Shown here one piece after another: positions 1 through 8,305 of a DNA stretch of 64,000 nt. Source of the DNA: Microbacterium pseudoresistens (GTDB lineage Bacteria > Actinomycetota > Actinomycetes > Actinomycetales > Microbacteriaceae); contig NZ_JACCBH010000001.1 of NCBI RefSeq assembly GCF_013409745.1, positions 2,170,001 through 2,234,000 on the forward strand. The letters run 5' to 3'. Within the stretch, counting starts at the first letter, position 1. Every line of letters begins with the position of its first letter. The translations under genes were made by a program, and so were the position numbers. The notes below the pieces were generated by a model, which had not been told where the DNA came from, searched no databases, and saw nothing but the letters and a program-made list of their open reading frames with translations.

Positions 1-243
1 GCCGGCGGGGGACCGCTCGGTCACCGAAGAGATTCCTGAGTCACCAGACAAGGGTAGGGCAGGATCCATGCCGTCGGTGGAATGCGGGAGATGCTGATCC
101 CCGCTCGGGAATGCATCGGATCGCGCCCTTGTCGCGATGCCGGAGGAGCGGATCGCCCGCGACGAGGCCAGCGGGCTCCCAGCGTGGCCACATGCGCGTG
201 CGCGAGGATGAGCGGATTCCTGTTCGTCATCCTGAGGATCCCT
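1..243. other. Window-edge region without a supported gene
   Basis: Open reading frames cross this stretch on both strands, but none has a credible start, a ribosome binding site or a recognisable product. The plus-strand frame continuing into the FKBP gene would add an Arg-rich extension ahead of a normal lipoprotein signal, so I treat it as upstream DNA. It probably holds the promoter of the lipoprotein gene, but I cannot place a convincing -10/-35 pair. Confidence 0.4.
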
Positions 244-1209
244 GTGCGCACACGTCTCATCTCCGCCCTCTCCGTCGTCGCCGTCTCAACGCTTCTGCTC
301 GCGGGATGCGCGGGCGCCGAACCCGACGCCTCGGCCACGGGGACTCCGGACGCGCAGGGCACCTGCCTGCTCGATGCGCCGTCCGGCGATGCGAGCGACG
401 CGATCGGCGTGGAGGGAGAGGGTGATGATGTGACCGTCACGGTCCCCGCCGATCTCGACTTCACCGACGACATCGAGCGCACCGTTCTCGGCAGCGGCTC
501 GGGCGATGACGTCGTCTCCGGCGACCTCGTCTCGGTCCGCTATCGGATCGTGGATGCGACGGACAGCAGTGTGCTCGACACGAGCGCCGTCGGGGACGGG
601 GGCGTGCTTCCGGTGCTGCTGGATCCGCAGGCCGCGTCGCTGTTCGTCGCCGCGCTGGAGTGCCAGCCGCTGGGATCGCGCATCGTGATGACCCTGCCGA
701 GCTCGAAGCTCGGCGAGGGACAGAACCCGTTGGTCGTGTACGCCGAGGCGACCGAGCAGCTCTCCACGGTCGCGACGGGCGACGATGTCGCCCCGGTCGA
801 CGGCATGCCGACCGTCGAGGTCGCCGCCGACGGCACGCCGAGCATCACGATTCCCGACGCCGATGCGCCGACCGAGACCGAGGTGGCCGTGCTCAAGCAG
901 GGCGACGGGCCCACCGTCGGCGCCGGAGACTACGTCGTCGTGCAGTATCTGGGCGTCAAATGGAGCGACGGCACGGAGTTCGACTCCAGCTGGAGCAGAG
1001 GAGCCCCGGCGGGATTCTCCACCTCGGGCGTCGTGGAAGGCTTCCGCAAGGCGCTGGAGGGTCAGCAGGTCGGTTCGCAGGTGGTCGTGAAGATGCCGGC
1101 TGCCGACGCGTACGGTGAGAAGAGCGACGACAACACGAGCGAGCTCGCCGGTGAAGCGCTCGTCTTCGTGGTCGACATCCTCGCGACCACACCGATGCCC
1201 GCCGCCTGA
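244..1209 (+). CDS. FKBP-type peptidyl-prolyl isomerase, lipoprotein
   Basis: Predicted 321-residue exported lipoprotein with a C-terminal FKBP domain that would catalyse cis-trans isomerisation of Xaa-Pro bonds on the outer face of the membrane. The chosen GTG start has an AGGA about 8 nt upstream and opens directly into a signal sequence with lipobox LLLAGC (lipidated Cys22). Upstream ATGs would only add a non-signal extension. The middle part (about residues 40-200) resembles a degenerate second FKBP unit, with phrases such as GDLVSVRYRIV. The canonical unit at about 225-320 has VVVQYLGVKWSDGTEFDSSW, a central GVVEGFRKALEGQQVGS and the C-terminal VFVVDILA strand. It is followed 27 nt later by dxr, which has its own promoter. 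A second, cytoplasmic FKBP lies at 45854. Confidence 0.88.
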   Translation: MRTRLISALSVVAVSTLLLAGCAGAEPDASATGTPDAQGTCLLDAPSGDASDAIGVEGEGDDVTVTVPADLDFTDDIERTVLGSGSGDDVVSGDLVSVRYRIVDATDSSVLDTSAVGDGGVLPVLLDPQAASLFVAALECQPLGSRIVMTLPSSKLGEGQNPLVVYAEATEQLSTVATGDDVAPVDGMPTVEVAADGTPSITIPDADAPTETEVAVLKQGDGPTVGAGDYVVVQYLGVKWSDGTEFDSSWSRGAPAGFSTSGVVEGFRKALEGQQVGSQVVVKMPAADAYGEKSDDNTSELAGEALVFVVDILATTPMPAA

Positions 1210-1236
1210 CCGCAGGCTTCACCGTAGGCTTCAGGC

Positions 1237-2319
1237 ATGCGGCGCATCCTCATCCTCGGCTCCACCGGATCGATCGGTACCCAGGCCCTGGAGGTGATCC
1301 GCGCCCACCCGCGACGCTTCGAGGTGGTCGGACTCGCCGCAGGATCGGATGCGCACGCTCTGGCCGCCCAGGCCGAGCAGTTCCAGGTCGAGCACACCGC
1401 GCTCGGAGCCGATGAGGCCGAGCAGCTCGTGCGCGATGTGGAGGCCGACGTCGTGCTCAACGCGATCACCGGATCGGTGGGGCTGGGCAGCACGCTGGCG
1501 GCGCTGAAGGCGGGGCGCACGCTCGCGCTGGCGAACAAGGAGTCGCTGATCGTGGGCGGCGCGCTGGTGACGTCGCTGGCCGCGCCCGGCCAGATCGTTC
1601 CGGTCGACTCCGAGCACTCCGCCATCGCTCAGTGCCTGCGCTCGGGCGATCGCTCCGAGGTGCGCCGACTGGTCGTGACGGCCTCGGGCGGGCCGTTCCG
1701 CGGGCGCACGCGCGCGCAGATGTCGGCCGTGACTCCCGCCGAAGCGCTGGCGCATCCGACCTGGGACATGGGGCGGATGGTCACGACGAACTCGGCGACG
1801 CTCGTGAACAAGGGCCTCGAGGTCATCGAGGCGCACCTGCTGTTCGACGTCGACTATGACAAGATCGACGTCGCCGTGCATCCGCAGTCCATCGTGCACT
1901 CGATGGTCGAGTTCGTCGACGGCTCCACGGTCGCGCAGGCCTCGCCGCCTGACATGCGGCTGCCGATCTCGATGGCGCTGGACTGGCCGCACCGGGTGGG
2001 CGGCGTGGGTGTGCCGCTGGACTGGAAGACGGCCAGCACATGGAGCTTCGAACCGCTCGACGACGAGGCGTTCCCCGCGGTGTCGCTCGCCAAGCAGGTC
2101 GGCCGTGCGGGCGGCACTTTCCCCGCCGTGTACAACGCGGCCAATGAGCAGGCGGTGCACGCCTTCCACGATGGCGGGCTCCCGTTCCTCGGGATCGTCG
2201 ACACCATCGCGCGCGTGATCGACGCGCACGACGCGCCCGACGATCTGACGGTGGAGAGCCTCACGGAGGCCGAGGACTGGGCTCGTCGCACGGCTGACGC
2301 GCTGATCGCCGCCGGATGA
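1237..2319 (+). CDS. dxr: 1-deoxy-D-xylulose 5-phosphate reductoisomerase
   Basis: Converts 1-deoxy-D-xylulose 5-phosphate to 2-C-methyl-D-erythritol 4-phosphate with NADPH and a divalent metal, the first committed step of the MEP isoprenoid pathway. The 360-residue protein opens with the dinucleotide-binding motif [11 protein letters not shown]. It carries [16 protein letters not shown] (metal and substrate loop) and [10 protein letters not shown], all diagnostic for the family. A -10 hexamer TAGGCT (1225-1230) ends 6 nt before the ATG, predicting a leaderless transcript. Together with rseP and ispG downstream it forms the conserved actinobacterial dxr-rseP-ispG neighbourhood, here interrupted by an opposite-strand anthranilate synthase gene. 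Confidence 0.96.
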   Translation: MRRILILGSTGSIGTQALEVIRAHPRRFEVVGLAAGSDAHALAAQAEQFQVEHTALGADEAEQLVRDVEADVVLNAITGSVGLGSTLAALKAGRTLALANKESLIVGGALVTSLAAPGQIVPVDSEHSAIAQCLRSGDRSEVRRLVVTASGGPFRGRTRAQMSAVTPAEALAHPTWDMGRMVTTNSATLVNKGLEVIEAHLLFDVDYDKIDVAVHPQSIVHSMVEFVDGSTVAQASPPDMRLPISMALDWPHRVGGVGVPLDWKTASTWSFEPLDDEAFPAVSLAKQVGRAGGTFPAVYNAANEQAVHAFHDGGLPFLGIVDTIARVIDAHDAPDDLTVESLTEAEDWARRTADALIAAG

Positions 2320-2361
2320 TCCTCCGGGCATTCTCCTAACCGCCGCCACTAGCGTGGCGGG

Positions 2362-3714
2362 GTGGAGATCCTGCTATACGTCGGCGGCCTGCTGTTCATG
2401 CTGGTCGGCCTGGGCGTGTCGATCGCGCTGCACGAGATGGGTCACCTCGTGCCCGCGAAGCTCTTCGGCGTGCATGTCGGCCAGTACATGATCGGCTTCG
2501 GCCCGCGCCTGTGGTCCCAGCGGATCGGCGAGACGGAGTACGGATTCAAGTGGCTTCCGCTGGGCGGCTTCATCTCGATGTCGGGCATGTACCCGCCCTC
2601 GCCGCAGGCGCTCGGGGCGGCGGCCGAGCAGGCGGCCGAGGCGGGGCCGCAGCGCGGCGGGGGACTCTTCCGCACCCTCGTGCAGGACGCCAGGACCGCC
2701 AACGATGAGACGATCGATCCGGATCGCGCCGAGCGGGTGTTCTACCGGCTCCCCGTCTGGAAGCGCGTGGTGGTGATGGCCGGCGGGCCGGTCATGAACC
2801 TCGTACTGGCGACACTCATCTTCACCGTGCTGGCCTCGGGTATCGGCGTGCAGCAGGGCACCACGACCATCGCATCGGTATCGGAGTGCGTGCTGCCGGC
2901 GGGGTCTGCGCAGACCGAGTGCGCGCAGGGAGACCCCGTGGCTCCCGCCGCTCAGGCCGGGATCCTGCCTGGCGATCGACTCCTGTCGATCGGCGGCACG
3001 CCCGTGGACACCTTCGCCGAGGCGAGCGAGATCATCCAGGCCTCGCCCGGACGGGTGCTGCCGGTGGTCGTGGAGCGCGACGGGCAGGAGGTGACCCTGT
3101 CGCTCACCCCGGTGGTCGCCGAACGGCAGGCGGTCGACGAGCACGGACGCGGCGCCGTCGACGACGCCGGTGAGCCCGTGATGCACGAGGTCGGCTACGC
3201 CGGGGTCGGCGGGCAGCTGGCCTATGTGCCCCAGCCGATCGGAACCGGACTGGAGATCACGGGTGAGAATGTCGGCGCCGTCGCCGGCATCCTCGTGACG
3301 CTGCCGCAGCGCCTGTGGGACGTCGGGGTGTCGCTCGTGACCGGCGGCGAGCGCGACCCGAACGGACCGCTCAGCGTGGTCGGCGTGGGGCGGCTGGCCG
3401 GCGAGGTCGCAGCGACCGATGCGCCGATCCTCAACCGCTTCGTGGTGCTGCTGAGCCTGCTCGGATCGCTGAACATCGCGCTGTTCGTGTTCAACCTCAT
3501 CCCGCTGCTGCCCCTGGACGGTGGTCACATCGTGGTGGCGCTGTGGGACGGCGTGAAGCGGGCCTGGGCGAAGCTTTTCCGTCGTCCGCCGCCGAAGCCG
3601 GTGGATGCTACCCGGCTCGTGCCGCTCACGATCGTCGTGGCGGGGCTGCTCATTGTGATGGGCGCCGTGCTGCTGCTCGCCGATCTGTTCAATCCGGTGA
3701 AGCTGCTGGGCTGA
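2362..3714 (+). CDS. rseP: Site-2 intramembrane metalloprotease (M50)
   Basis: Predicted polytopic membrane protease that cleaves anti-sigma factors or other membrane substrates within the bilayer (RseP/Rip1 family). The HEMGH zinc motif lies at residues 24-28 in the first membrane segment. A PDZ domain follows at about 190-260 (AGILPGDRLLSIGG), and the second metal-site segment contains LIPLLPLDGGH near residue 390, with a last helix at the C-terminus. Length 450 is normal for actinobacterial homologues. The GTG start is fixed by a TAGCGT -10 (2350-2355) with exactly 6 nt spacing. It converges with the anthranilate synthase gene, with only 3 bp between the two stop codons and no visible terminator. 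Confidence 0.92.
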   Translation: MEILLYVGGLLFMLVGLGVSIALHEMGHLVPAKLFGVHVGQYMIGFGPRLWSQRIGETEYGFKWLPLGGFISMSGMYPPSPQALGAAAEQAAEAGPQRGGGLFRTLVQDARTANDETIDPDRAERVFYRLPVWKRVVVMAGGPVMNLVLATLIFTVLASGIGVQQGTTTIASVSECVLPAGSAQTECAQGDPVAPAAQAGILPGDRLLSIGGTPVDTFAEASEIIQASPGRVLPVVVERDGQEVTLSLTPVVAERQAVDEHGRGAVDDAGEPVMHEVGYAGVGGQLAYVPQPIGTGLEITGENVGAVAGILVTLPQRLWDVGVSLVTGGERDPNGPLSVVGVGRLAGEVAATDAPILNRFVVLLSLLGSLNIALFVFNLIPLLPLDGGHIVVALWDGVKRAWAKLFRRPPPKPVDATRLVPLTIVVAGLLIVMGAVLLLADLFNPVKLLG

Positions 3715-3717
3715 CTG

Positions 3718-5652
3718 TCAGACCAGGGCGTGGGTGATGAGGCGCTCGAGCGTGCGCATGCCGTCGCGCGACAGAATCGACTCCAGATGGCCCTGCACGG
3801 AGGCGAAGCCGGGCCCGCGGAGCGCGTAGACGTCGCCGGTGACCGGGTCGGACGAGATCTCCACGCCCTCCGCGGTCTCGATCGCGGTCTCGCCGGGGGC
3901 GACGCGTGCGGTGAACGTGTTGTAGAACCCGATCGAGGCATCCTCGCCGAAGACCGGCACGGACTTCTGCACGCCCTGATGCGGGCTGGCCAGCGGCACG
4001 AGGGGGATGCCGAAGGAATCCGCAAGGATCTGGTGGCTCAGGCACACTGCGAGCAGTGGTCGGCCGTCCGCCCTGCGCTGTGCGATCAGGTCGCGCAGGC
4101 GCGAGATGCGTGCGGAAGAGCCGTCACGGGGATCGCCCGGGCCGGGACCTGCCACGAGGAGGTCGGCGCTCGCCGCATCCGCATCCGTCGCCTCGGCCCA
4201 CGGGACGATCCGCACCTCGAGCCCCAGGTGGCGCAGCTGATGGGCGAGCATCGTCGTGAAACGGTCCTCGGCATCGATGACGAGCGCCGTGCGGCCGTCG
4301 AAGGGGCCGCGGCCGTCCGCGGCCTGCGGGGTGATCCAGAACTCGGCCAGGCGCTCGTTTCGAGAGGCGAGGAGCGCGGCGATCTCCGGGTCGGATGCGA
4401 GGTCGTCGGGCTCCTCCGGCGCATCCGGATCGTCGGGGATGCTGCGGACGGGAGCGTCGTCGCGCGCCACGGCGCCGATGGCGCCGAGCACACCCGCCGC
4501 CTTGCCGTGCGTTTCGCCGACCTCCCCGTCGGGATCCGAATGCCGCACGAGGGTGGCGCCGACCGGCACCCGCAGCTCTCCGCCGTCGAGGTACACGGTC
4601 CGGATGAGGATGGGGGCGTCGAGGTCGTGCCCGCCGTCGGCGTTCGGCGTGAACAGCGCCGCGACGCCGGAGTAGTAGCCGCGGGGCCGTGTTTCGTGCC
4701 GACGGATGACCGTGCACGCGTTCTGCATGGGCGAGCCGGTGACGGTGGGGGCGAACATCGTCTCGCGCAGGATGTCGCGAGGATCGAGGCGGCTCTGTCC
4801 GCGCAGCATGTACTCGGTGTGAGTGAGGCGCGACATGCGCTTGAGGTGGGGCCCTGTGATGCGTCCTCCGTCGGAGCAGACGGCGCTCATCATCTTGAGT
4901 TCCTCGTCGACGACCATGAACAGCTCCTCGGTCTCCTTCGTGGAGGAGAGGAACTCCGTGAGCGTCGCCTTGGTGGCCCCGCCCGCGGGATGGCGGAAGG
5001 TGCCGGAGATCGGGTTCATCGTCACCATGCCGTCTCGGGCGACCACGTGCGCCTCGGGGCTCGCGCCCACGGCGATCACGCCGGGTGTGACGACGGCGAA
5101 GGTCCAGTACGCGCCGCGTTCGTGCTCGAGCAGCGCCCGGAACCAGGTGAGCGCGGCCTGACGCTCATCGGCGTCGAAGCGAGCCGTGTAGTCGCGGCGG
5201 ATGACGAAGTTCGCGCCCTCTCCGCGCCCGATCTCATCGGCGATGACGTTCTTCACGATCGCCGCGTAATCGCCGTCGCTGAGGTCGAACCCGCCGTCGT
5301 GCAGCGGGATCGCCCGGGCGGGCAGGCCGTCGCGCACCGGATTCGCCGCGGCGTGCAGGTGCTCGTCGATGAGCAGGCAGCGCAGTGCAGCACCGTCGTC
5401 CTGCGCCTCGAAGCCGCGCTCGTGCACCTGCCGGTACGGCACCATGGCGAAGACTTCGCGGGCGGCGCCGTCGACGCTCAGCGGGATGTCGGCGAGGAGG
5501 TCGACGTCGGCGAGCTCACCGGTGAGCAGCTCGACATCGTCCGAGCCCTCGCGGGCGAGCAGCACGAACGACGAGGCTCGGTCGGCGGCGAGGGCGCGGA
5601 TGCGGATGAGGAGAGCGTCGGCGTCGGTCTCGGTCGAAGCGGCGGGGGTCAT
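3718..5652 (-). CDS. trpEG: Fused anthranilate synthase TrpE-TrpG (PhzE/TrpE(G) type)
   Basis: A 644-residue fusion of a chorismate-binding domain (about 1-410) and a class I glutamine amidotransferase domain (about 440-644). It would make anthranilate from chorismate, with ammonia released from glutamine. The synthase part shows NPISGTFRHP and GSPMQNACTVI. The amidotransferase part shows GPGPGDP, the nucleophile motif AVCLSHQILA and a catalytic His in VQGHLES. The layout matches Streptomyces TrpE(G) and also PhzE, the phenazine-pathway 2-amino-2-deoxyisochorismate synthase. No phenazine genes are nearby, and the upstream trp attenuator (5688-5789) argues for tryptophan biosynthesis. The ATG has AGGAG in front. 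It is transcribed alone, head-on to rseP. Confidence 0.9.
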   Translation of the reverse strand: MTPAASTETDADALLIRIRALAADRASSFVLLAREGSDDVELLTGELADVDLLADIPLSVDGAAREVFAMVPYRQVHERGFEAQDDGAALRCLLIDEHLHAAANPVRDGLPARAIPLHDGGFDLSDGDYAAIVKNVIADEIGRGEGANFVIRRDYTARFDADERQAALTWFRALLEHERGAYWTFAVVTPGVIAVGASPEAHVVARDGMVTMNPISGTFRHPAGGATKATLTEFLSSTKETEELFMVVDEELKMMSAVCSDGGRITGPHLKRMSRLTHTEYMLRGQSRLDPRDILRETMFAPTVTGSPMQNACTVIRRHETRPRGYYSGVAALFTPNADGGHDLDAPILIRTVYLDGGELRVPVGATLVRHSDPDGEVGETHGKAAGVLGAIGAVARDDAPVRSIPDDPDAPEEPDDLASDPEIAALLASRNERLAEFWITPQAADGRGPFDGRTALVIDAEDRFTTMLAHQLRHLGLEVRIVPWAEATDADAASADLLVAGPGPGDPRDGSSARISRLRDLIAQRRADGRPLLAVCLSHQILADSFGIPLVPLASPHQGVQKSVPVFGEDASIGFYNTFTARVAPGETAIETAEGVEISSDPVTGDVYALRGPGFASVQGHLESILSRDGMRTLERLITHALV

Positions 5653-5687
5653 CGGGTCTCCTGATCGATAGCCGGCGCGGCTGACCA

Positions 5688-5714
5688 GAAAAGACCGCCC
5701 CGGAAGGCGGTCTC
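5688..5714 (-). terminator. trp attenuator terminator hairpin
   Basis: On the minus strand GACCGCC (5712-5706), a 6-nt loop and GGCGGTC (5699-5693) form a perfect 7-bp stem followed by TTTTC, a classical intrinsic terminator 36 nt before the trpEG start. Its 5' arm can instead pair with GGCGGTG (5743-5737) just after the leader peptide stop, forming the antiterminator. That segment can in turn pair with the CCGCC at the end of the leader ORF (protector hairpin with a TTCTA loop). All three mutually exclusive hairpins required for transcription attenuation are visible. Confidence 0.88.
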
Positions 5715-5741
5715 AGTCGTCTGGGTACGCGAGAACACCGC

Positions 5742-5777
5742 CTAGAAGGCGGGCCACCAAGGGCGGTTCACGGGCAT
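5742..5777 (-). CDS. trpL: trp leader peptide (MPVNRPWWPAF)
   Basis: An 11-codon ORF with tandem Trp codons at positions 7-8, located between a promoter and the attenuator of trpEG. Ribosome stalling at the Trp codons under tryptophan shortage would block the protector hairpin, let the antiterminator form and so switch on the anthranilate synthase gene. The start is set by a TAGTTT -10 (5784-5789) ending 6 nt before the ATG, so the leader peptide itself appears to be translated from a leaderless mRNA. Attenuation of this kind is established for Streptomyces venezuelae trpE(G); function here is inferred from sequence. Confidence 0.9.
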   Translation of the reverse strand: MPVNRPWWPAF

Positions 5778-5783
5778 GCGCTG

Positions 5784-5789
5784 AAACTA
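5784..5789 (-). promoter_or_regulatory. -10 element of the trp leader transcript
   Basis: TAGTTT read on the minus strand, exactly 6 nt from the leader-peptide ATG. No strong -35 is visible at 17-18 bp. The position means the transcript would begin at the A of the leader ATG. Confidence 0.65.
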
Positions 5790-5841
5790 TCACACGGCGC
5801 CCATCCAGCCCTGCGGCGTCGGGCGCGAGTACCCTGGAACC

Positions 5842-6993
5842 GTGCCAGCCGTGAACCTCGGGATGCCCCGCGTCCCCGACATCCTCGCCCCTCGCCGCAA
5901 GAGCCGGCAGATCAGGGTGGGCAAAGTGCTCGTCGGCGGAGACGCCCCCGTCAGCGTGCAGTCGATGACCACGACGAAGACGACCGACATCAACGGCACG
6001 CTGCAGCAGATCGCCGAGCTGACGGCGTCCGGATGCGAGATCGTGCGCGTCGCCGTGCCGTCGCAGGACGACGCGGACGTGCTGCACATCATCGCGAAGA
6101 AGAGCCAGATCCCGGTGATCGCCGACATCCACTTCCAGCCGAAGTACGTCTTCCAGGCGATCGACGCGGGGTGTGCTGCGGTGCGCGTGAATCCGGGCAA
6201 CATCCGCAAGTTCGATGACCAGGTCGGCGCGATAGCGCGGGCCGCGAAGGATGCGGGGGTCTCGCTGCGCATCGGTGTGAATGCGGGATCGCTCGATCCG
6301 CGGCTGCTGGAGAAGTACGGCAAGGCCACGCCCGAGGCGCTCGCCGAGAGTGCGCGTTGGGAGGCGTCGCTGTTCGAGGAGCACGACTTCCACGACTTCA
6401 AGATCTCCGTCAAGCACAACGATCCGGTCGTCATGGTCAAGGCGTATCGGTTGCTCGCCGCGATGGGCGATTGGCCCCTGCACCTCGGCGTCACCGAGGC
6501 GGGACCCGCCTTCCAGGGCACGATCAAGTCGGCCACGGCCTTCGGCATCCTGCTCAGCGAGGGGATCGGCGATACGATCCGCGTCTCGCTGTCGGCGCCG
6601 CCGGTCGAGGAGGTCAAGGTCGGCCACCAGATTCTGCAGTCTCTGAACCTGCGGGAGCGCAAGCTCGAGATCGTCTCGTGCCCGTCGTGCGGGCGCGCCC
6701 AGGTCGACGTCTACTCGCTCGCGGATTCGGTCACCGAGGGTCTGAAGGATGTCACGGTGCCGTTGCGCGTGGCCGTCATGGGGTGCGTCGTGAACGGCCC
6801 CGGGGAGGCGCGCGAGGCCGATCTGGGCGTGGCCAGCGGAAACGGCAAGGGACAGATCTTCGTCAAGGGCGAGGTCATCAAGACCGTGCCGGAGGCCGAG
6901 ATCGTGGAGACGTTGATCGCCGAGGCGCAGCGGATCGCCGAAGAGATGGGCCCGGATGCCCCGCTGGGCGCCGCCCAGGTGCTGACGAACTAG
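5842..6993 (+). CDS. ispG: (E)-4-hydroxy-3-methylbut-2-enyl-diphosphate synthase
   Basis: Iron-sulfur enzyme (IspG/GcpE) reducing 2-C-methyl-D-erythritol 2,4-cyclodiphosphate to HMBPP, the penultimate MEP-pathway step. The 383-residue protein has the N-terminal TIM-barrel phrase [12 protein letters not shown]. The C-terminal cluster-binding region has SCPSCGRAQ, then [10 protein letters not shown], giving the three Cys ligands and the conserved Glu. The GTG start is supported by TACCCT (5830-5835) with 6-nt spacing. The promoter lies close to that of the divergent trp leader. Confidence 0.96.
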   Translation: MPAVNLGMPRVPDILAPRRKSRQIRVGKVLVGGDAPVSVQSMTTTKTTDINGTLQQIAELTASGCEIVRVAVPSQDDADVLHIIAKKSQIPVIADIHFQPKYVFQAIDAGCAAVRVNPGNIRKFDDQVGAIARAAKDAGVSLRIGVNAGSLDPRLLEKYGKATPEALAESARWEASLFEEHDFHDFKISVKHNDPVVMVKAYRLLAAMGDWPLHLGVTEAGPAFQGTIKSATAFGILLSEGIGDTIRVSLSAPPVEEVKVGHQILQSLNLRERKLEIVSCPSCGRAQVDVYSLADSVTEGLKDVTVPLRVAVMGCVVNGPGEAREADLGVASGNGKGQIFVKGEVIKTVPEAEIVETLIAEAQRIAEEMGPDAPLGAAQVLTN

Positions 6994-7049
6994 TTATATC
7001 CGGTCACGGCGTGCTCGTGACGCGCGCGGCGCACGGCAAGGAGGAAGAC

Positions 7050-7382
7050 ATGACGCACACCCCGGTTCCGGCACCCGTTCAGGCGATGATCGACGCGATC
7101 AACGACGCCGATACGGATGCTTTCGTCGCGGCGTTCCGTGACGACGGCTTCGTCGACGATTGGGGGCGTGTTCTCCGCGGCCCCGAGGGCGTGCGCAGCT
7201 GGGCCGATTCCGATGCGATCGGTGCGGGTGCGCGCATGACCGTGCTCGCGGTCGCCACCGAGGGCGACACGACCAGGGTGCACTTCGACTGGCGCAGCAG
7301 CGTGTTCAACGGTGAATCCGACGGCATCTTCGTCGTGGCGGGGGAGAAGCTCGCGAGCTTCACGATCCCGCCCGTGCACTGA
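7050..7382 (+). CDS. SnoaL/NTF2-like small protein
   Basis: A 110-residue protein of the cone-shaped alpha/beta-barrel SnoaL/NTF2-like class. It shows the usual N-terminal helix phrase VQAMIDAINDADTDAFVAAF, followed by DDGFVDDWGRVLRGPEGVRSW and four beta-strand segments. Members bind small hydrophobic ligands or act as isomerases or cyclases; many have no known function and no specific reaction can be assigned. The ATG is preceded by a good Shine-Dalgarno (AAGGAGGAAG). It starts 56 nt after ispG and is followed 25 nt later by the AlaX-like gene. Confidence 0.75.
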   Translation: MTHTPVPAPVQAMIDAINDADTDAFVAAFRDDGFVDDWGRVLRGPEGVRSWADSDAIGAGARMTVLAVATEGDTTRVHFDWRSSVFNGESDGIFVVAGEKLASFTIPPVH

Positions 7383-7407
7383 GACGGTCTTGGGCAGAAG
7401 GACGTTC

Positions 7408-8271
7408 GTGGAGAGCACTGTCGTCACCTTCCCGGCGGGTTCGCTCGCGGAACGGTCGCTCGTGGAGCGGATCGAATCGACTGCTGCCGGCGTGATCGCC
7501 ATCCTGGACCGGACGCCGTTCCACCCGGTCGACCACACCTGGCCGGACCAGCCCGGCGACTCCGGCGTGATCCGTTCGGGTGAGGCGTCGGTCACGGTGT
7601 CGGAGGCGGTCATGGCCGCGGCATCCGACGACGGGGCGCTCGCGGTGGGCGGAGACATCCCGGTCAAGCGCGGCGCCGAAGGCTGGACGTGGCTGGTGGC
7701 GCATCGCCTCGACGGCGAAACGCCCGCGTGGCTCGTTCCCGGTGCCTCCGTGGAGGTGGTCGTGGATGCGCAGCGCCGGGTGGGACTGAGCCGTGGGCAC
7801 ACGGCGTGCCATTTGGCCTCGCTGGCGCTGGATCTCGCTCTCGCAGACCTGTGGCGCAAGGATCCCGGCGTCGATGCTCTCGGGAACGCGGACTTCGAAG
7901 GGCGCGCGAACCAGTCCAGCCGCATCCATCTCGATGGCGCGGTCGACACGTATCGGTTGGGAAAGAGCCTGCGCAAGGCGGGCTTCGACTCCGAGACGTT
8001 CGCGACGTCGCTCTCGGAGCGCGAGGCGCGCATAAATGAGCTTCTCGCGGCGTGGGTCGCTTCGGGCGGGTCGAGCCGTATCGACGTCGACGGCCCTACG
8101 ATCGTCGACCGGCGGCGGTGGGTGTGCGAGCTGCCGGAGGGCACGGCATCGATTCTCTGCGGAGGCACCCACGTGGCATCGCTCGCGGAGTTCGCGAGCA
8201 TCCGCGTGCAGTTGGAGCTGCCGGAGCCGCAGGCGCTCGTCATGACGACGACGGTCGTGGCGCGCGGCTGA
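7408..8271 (+). CDS. AlaX-like trans-editing metalloprotein
   Basis: Predicted 287-residue zinc-dependent hydrolase related to the editing domain of alanyl-tRNA synthetase and free-standing AlaX proteins, which deacylate mischarged tRNA-Ala. The metal site is visible as HTACH (middle of the protein) and CGGTH (C-terminal third), matching the HxxxH...CxxxH signature. The N-terminal ~120 residues would form the accompanying beta-barrel. No aminoacylation or anticodon domain is present. The GTG start has AGAAGG 6 nt upstream; a longer in-frame extension overlaps the previous gene and is unlikely. Substrate specificity cannot be read from sequence, so the editing role is inference from the fold. 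Confidence 0.7.
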   Translation: MESTVVTFPAGSLAERSLVERIESTAAGVIAILDRTPFHPVDHTWPDQPGDSGVIRSGEASVTVSEAVMAAASDDGALAVGGDIPVKRGAEGWTWLVAHRLDGETPAWLVPGASVEVVVDAQRRVGLSRGHTACHLASLALDLALADLWRKDPGVDALGNADFEGRANQSSRIHLDGAVDTYRLGKSLRKAGFDSETFATSLSEREARINELLAAWVASGGSSRIDVDGPTIVDRRRWVCELPEGTASILCGGTHVASLAEFASIRVQLELPEPQALVMTTTVVARG

Positions 8272-8305
8272 ACGGCAGTTCGTCTTCGCGTGATTGACTC
8301 GCGGG

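Noticed and set aside
1231..2349. Long minus-strand ORF opposite dxr and similar long antisense ORFs (for example opposite infB at 19136-21454, the chitinases at 24827-27199, and the helicase at 33164-35743)
   Set aside because: They mirror the codon pattern of verified genes in GC-rich DNA, encode Arg/His/Gly-rich sequences without family motifs, and lack start signals.
3718..5652. Assignment of the fused synthase to phenazine biosynthesis (phzE)
   Set aside because: The fold order matches PhzE, but no other phz gene is nearby and a tandem-Trp attenuator controls the gene, favouring tryptophan synthesis.
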